A program made the position numbers and the translations under genes. The notes beneath the pieces were generated by a model. It made no database searches and was not told where the DNA came from. It saw only the letters and a program-made list of their open reading frames with translations. Below, in pieces: positions 4,352 through 5,904 of a stretch of DNA of 5,904 bases; the stretch's first letter is position 1, and the number at the start of each line of letters is the position of its first letter. Source of the stretch: UBA12079 sp964608745 (GTDB lineage: Bacteria; Patescibacteriota; Minisyncoccia; Phycocordibacterales; UBA12079); assembly GCA_964608745.1 (NCBI GenBank), contig CAZSPC010000027.1, forward strand, positions 1-5,904. Direction: 5' to 3'.

Positions 4352-4382
4352 ATTGCTACGCAAGATGCGTAGCAATTTTTTA
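4351..4382 (+). terminator. Rho-independent terminator of the Nudix gene
   Basis: aattgctacgca (4351-4362) pairs perfectly with tgcgtagcaatt (4366-4377) across loop aga, with further T's to 4381. It begins on the last base of the stop codon, so the gene ends directly in its terminator. Confidence 0.9.
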
Positions 4383-4387
4383 AAACG

Positions 4388-4458
4388 CTAAAATCAAAAC
4401 AATATAAAATATGAGGTACCAGGTACCCCATATTTTATATTTATTGTTTTGATTTTAG
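4388..4458. repeat. 71-bp imperfect palindrome overlapping the 3' end of the zinc-ribbon gene
   Basis: Inner arms 4404-4420 and 4422-4438 match at 16 of 17 positions around a single central base (4421), and the core is ggtaccaggtacc (4415-4427). After a 4-nt bulge (attt, 4439-4442) the outer arms 4388-4403 and 4443-4458 match perfectly over 16 bp. The outer right arm is the last coding bases of the zinc-ribbon gene. It sits between convergent genes. It may terminate the minus-strand transcript, but only T4 follows on that strand. Confidence 0.8.
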
Positions 4459-4734
4459 AAAACATTCTTTACAAGTTAGATTGTTGGCTTCCCCTCTTGG
4501 TTCAAATGGTAATTGAGTTATCTCTCCCCCACAACCTGAGCATTTCCAATTTCCTTCAAATTTTTTTGTTTCACCTTGATTTTGTGTTGGCTTTTTTGCA
4601 ACTTTTCCTGATTTAAAACAATCTCGACAAGTTAGGTTGTTAGCCTCCCCTCTTGGTTCGAAAGGTAGCTCGGTAATAGCTCCTTCACAAGCAGAACATT
4701 TCCAATTACCTTGATATTTTTGTTGATCGTTCAT
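4441..4734 (-). CDS. Tandem zinc-ribbon protein, two near-identical repeats
   Basis: This 97-residue protein is two copies of a 32-residue module (residues 9-40 and 61-92), 26 of 32 identical, joined by a 20-residue polar linker. Each has a CxxC, 19 residues, and a second CxxC: C13/C16/C36/C39 and C65/C68/C88/C91. Each module should bind one zinc. The conserved spacer reads (I)T.LPFEPRGEANNLTC. Small zinc-ribbon proteins with CxxC...LPF.P...C.xC occur widely in Patescibacteria as uncharacterised proteins; this is from memory. The two modules differ at many synonymous positions, so the duplication is old and the protein sequence has been held by selection. There is no recognisable enzyme domain, and nucleic-acid or protein binding is only a guess. 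No Shine-Dalgarno precedes the ATG at 4734. The last codons lie inside a long palindrome. Confidence 0.8.
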   Translation of the reverse strand: MNDQQKYQGNWKCSACEGAITELPFEPRGEANNLTCRDCFKSGKVAKKPTQNQGETKKFEGNWKCSGCGGEITQLPFEPRGEANNLTCKECFLKSKQ

Positions 4735-4753
4735 AATGTTTTGTTTTTTAATC

Positions 4754-4785
4754 CGTCATCGCGAACCGAAGGTGTGGCGATCCAG
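4754..4785. repeat. REP-like intergenic sequence
   Basis: The stretch begins cgtcatcgcgaacc and ends ggcgatccag, with short inverted ends atcgc/gcgat (4758-4762, 4777-4781). It resembles the dispersed gtcattgcgag...gcaatcc palindromes seen between genes in many bacteria, with C for T at the mirrored positions, which preserves pairing. It lies upstream of the zinc-ribbon gene. Copy number cannot be judged from one window. Confidence 0.5.
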
Positions 4786-4787
4786 AC

Positions 4788-4824
4788 TTTGGTTTGCAAA
4801 GCAAACCAAAATAAAAACTTTTTT
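4788..4824 (+). terminator. Hairpin with delayed T-run upstream of the zinc-ribbon gene
   Basis: tttggtttgc (4788-4797) pairs perfectly with gcaaaccaaa (4801-4810) around loop aaa. A T6 tract follows only after 8 nt (4819-4824), so it is a weak terminator on the plus strand and has no T-run on the minus strand. It is joined to the REP-like sequence and may be part of the same repeat element. Confidence 0.4.
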
Positions 4825-4917
4825 AATTAAATTCTAATTTCCTAATTTTACCACACTCCCCCAATCAAAAACTGTTCAAAACTTGTTTTTCTATCTTACC
4901 AATCAAAGCAAAATTGT

Positions 4918-5193
4918 TTACAACTTTTTTAATTCTTTATCCAAAATCATTTTCATTAAAGATTGATAAGGTACATCTCTTTTATTAGCCTTTTCTTTAA
5001 GAGAATAAAGAAGACTTTCCGGTAATCTCAAAGAAATAGTTTTAGTTGATGGTTTTAAATTTGGGAATGAAGCTTTTTCAAAATCATCTTTACTAAAATA
5101 ATTTGATAAATCAGCCTTACTCCAAAAATCTCTTTCTTGATCTTCGTTTTTAAATTTCGGTATTTTCATTTTTTTATTTTGTTTTTTATTCAT
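4918..5193 (-). CDS. brnA: BrnA-type (CopG-like) antitoxin
   Basis: This 91-residue antitoxin has the family pattern in full: KIPKFKNEDQERDFW (10-24), a middle segment DLSNYFSKDDFEKASFPNLK that carries the toxin contact, then a ribbon-helix-helix DNA-binding region from TKTISLRLPESLL (50-62) to the end, including KANKRDVPYQSLMK. In known BrnTA systems the antitoxin neutralises BrnT and the complex represses its own promoter. Gene order is toxin first, antitoxin second, as is usual for BrnTA. The start at 5193 overlaps the toxin stop by 8 nt (5186-5193), allowing coupled translation; Met9 is an alternative start with equally little Shine-Dalgarno. No clear terminator was seen in the roughly 70 nt after the stop. 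Confidence 0.9.
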   Translation of the reverse strand: MNKKQNKKMKIPKFKNEDQERDFWSKADLSNYFSKDDFEKASFPNLKPSTKTISLRLPESLLYSLKEKANKRDVPYQSLMKMILDKELKKL

Positions 5194-5473
5194 ATAAATA
5201 ATATTCTTTTTTATTTAATAATCTGGCTGAAATAATTCTTATTTTATTTTTTCTAATCGTAAATGCTATAAATATTTTCCTATTTTGTTTACTTTTTCCA
5301 ATTAAAATAAATCTTTTTTCGGATTTTGAGTGATGGGTATCTTTCAGAATTTTTTTGTGTGGGTCAAAGAATACACTTTCTGATTCTTGGTCTGTAATAT
5401 TGTGTTTTTGAAAATTTTTATCAATATTTCCCTTGTTCCAATCAAATCCTGTTATTTTTGAAAAATTTATCAT
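5186..5473 (-). CDS. brnT: BrnT-family ribonuclease toxin
   Basis: Counted from the ATG at 5473 this is a 95-residue protein, the normal length for BrnT, a RelE-fold RNase that inhibits translation. Diagnostic segments are FDWNKGNIDKNFQKH (10-24), FFDPHKKILKDTHHS (35-49) with SEKRF after it, FTIRKNKIRIISAR (71-84) and the closing LLNKKEYYLYE. An in-frame TTG at 5506 would add 11 residues, but it lies upstream of the predicted transcription start, and the family normally begins just before the F.W..GN motif. I therefore chose 5473. It is the first gene of the operon, with brnA overlapping its end. No Shine-Dalgarno is visible. Palindromes over the promoter probably serve autoregulation. Confidence 0.9.
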   Translation of the reverse strand: MINFSKITGFDWNKGNIDKNFQKHNITDQESESVFFDPHKKILKDTHHSKSEKRFILIGKSKQNRKIFIAFTIRKNKIRIISARLLNKKEYYLYE

Positions 5474-5480
5474 AATACTA

Positions 5481-5501
5481 TGTATATGTTCATAATATAC
5501 A
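5481..5501. promoter_or_regulatory. Likely BrnTA operator (inverted repeat)
   Basis: tgtatat (5481-5487) and atataca (5495-5501) form a 7-bp inverted repeat with a 7-nt spacer, covering the -10 element and start site of the brnT promoter. Autorepression by the antitoxin is known for BrnTA systems. The sequence cataatatacata (5491-5503) recurs with a 2-nt insertion at 5578-5592. Confidence 0.5.
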
Positions 5502-5519
5502 TACAAACAAAAAAGTCAA
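5492..5519 (-). promoter_or_regulatory. Promoter of the brnT-brnA operon
   Basis: On the minus strand TTGACT (5514-5519, five of six) and TATTAT (5492-5497, five of six) are 16 nt apart. Transcription would begin near 5485, about 12 nt before the ATG at 5473, which supports that start over the TTG at 5506. Confidence 0.6.
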
Positions 5520-5565
5520 CTCAAAATTGTGAATAACTTGTTTTAAATAAAATTTATACACACGA

Positions 5566-5589
5566 GTATATATTGTACATAATATATAC
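5566..5589. promoter_or_regulatory. Palindrome upstream of the HTH gene, similar to the brnT operator
   Basis: gtatatatt (5566-5574) and aatatatac (5581-5589) are perfect 9-bp inverted arms around a 6-nt centre (gtacat). It lies 18 nt before the start of the 5608 gene and shares cataatat(at)acata with the brnT control region. It is a candidate operator for the HTH protein or for BrnA. Confidence 0.45.
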
Positions 5590-5607
5590 ATATGTTAGAA
5601 TTTAAGA

Positions 5608-5856
5608 ATGGCAAGAAGAGAAGACAAAGAAAAAGCAATAAGGTTAAGAAAAGAAGGACATTCTTATAGTTATATAAATAAAAAACTCGGAATCCCAAAC
5701 GGAACTCTTAGTTATATGCTTTCAGATATTCCTTACAAACCAAACAAAGAAACTAAAAAAAGAATACAAGAAAATATTAACAGAATCGCTGAATACAGTA
5801 AAAAAGAAAGAGAGAAATCAAAAGAGCAAGCACAAAAAGAAGCTATAAAACTCTAA
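5608..5856 (+). CDS. Short helix-turn-helix protein, possibly truncated
   Basis: This is an 82-residue basic protein. Its N-terminal half, KEKAIRLRKEGHSYSYINKK followed by LGIPNGTLSYMLSDIPYK (residues 8-45), is a homeodomain-like helix-turn-helix of the kind found in resolvase and transposase DNA-binding domains. It is also found at the N-terminus of longer phage and homing-endonuclease-like proteins. The second half is a Lys/Glu/Arg-rich helix (about 47-80) that may be a coiled coil. In those longer relatives the sequence usually continues, so this may be a stand-alone DNA-binding protein or a fragment. After the TAA the frame two bases ahead stays open to the window end. No Shine-Dalgarno precedes the ATG. 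It diverges from brnTA, and both share a similar palindrome, so cross-regulation is possible. Confidence 0.65.
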   Translation: MARREDKEKAIRLRKEGHSYSYINKKLGIPNGTLSYMLSDIPYKPNKETKKRIQENINRIAEYSKKEREKSKEQAQKEAIKL

Positions 5857-5904
5857 ATTACGAAACTAAAAAATTACAAAAACTTTTAACCACCACAAAA
5901 ACAC

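Noticed and set aside
5474..5506. Upstream TTG start for brnT adding 11 residues
   Set aside because: It lies in the predicted promoter, upstream of the likely transcription start, and exceeds the usual BrnT N-terminus.

Overview
This AT-rich, tightly packed window is bacterial and most resembles a Candidate Phyla Radiation (Patescibacteria) genome or a similarly reduced one. That placement is inference. It rests on the low G+C, short overlapping genes, a zinc-ribbon variant of an IS256-type transposase, a small tandem zinc-ribbon protein, and two toxin-antitoxin (TA) modules in 6 kb. The genetic code looks standard: TGA ends the RelE-like toxin.

Layout. Positions 1-270 (minus) hold the cut-off 5' end of an insertion-sequence transposase whose start is out of frame at an A7 run. 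Positions 361-421 form a palindromic element. Positions 438-2388 (minus) are a compact operon: RHH antitoxin, RelE/ParE-family toxin, then the tRNA CCA-adding enzyme (cca), joined by 10-nt and 4-nt overlaps. Its promoter overlaps a perfect 11-bp tandem repeat and predicts a nearly leaderless mRNA. Positions 2578-3058 (plus) are two small orphan genes, one strongly basic and one strongly acidic, each with a strong Shine-Dalgarno, ended by a terminator at 3145-3182.

Positions 3190-3660 contain no convincing protein gene. This is a locally GC-rich array of hairpins and repeats built around copies of a tRNA 3' end, running into a real tRNA-Arg(UCG) at 3641-3712 (minus). The 3' end and terminator of that tRNA are mirrored in a roughly 41-bp inverted repeat. 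The tRNA does not encode its CCA, so it depends on the kind of enzyme made by cca in this window. A MutT/MTH1-like Nudix hydrolase (3827-4351, plus) is transcribed divergently from the tRNA and ends at a clear terminator.

Positions 4388-4458 form another long palindrome, which includes the last codons of a two-repeat zinc-ribbon protein (4441-4734, minus). Upstream of that gene are a REP-like sequence and a hairpin. Positions 4918-5473 (minus) are a BrnT/BrnA TA operon. A short HTH protein gene (5608-5856, plus) diverges from it, and similar AT-rich palindromes lie in front of both.

The most unusual material is non-coding: the hairpin array beside tRNA-Arg, and the recurring pattern in which a gene's 3' end is copied in inverted orientation just downstream of itself.
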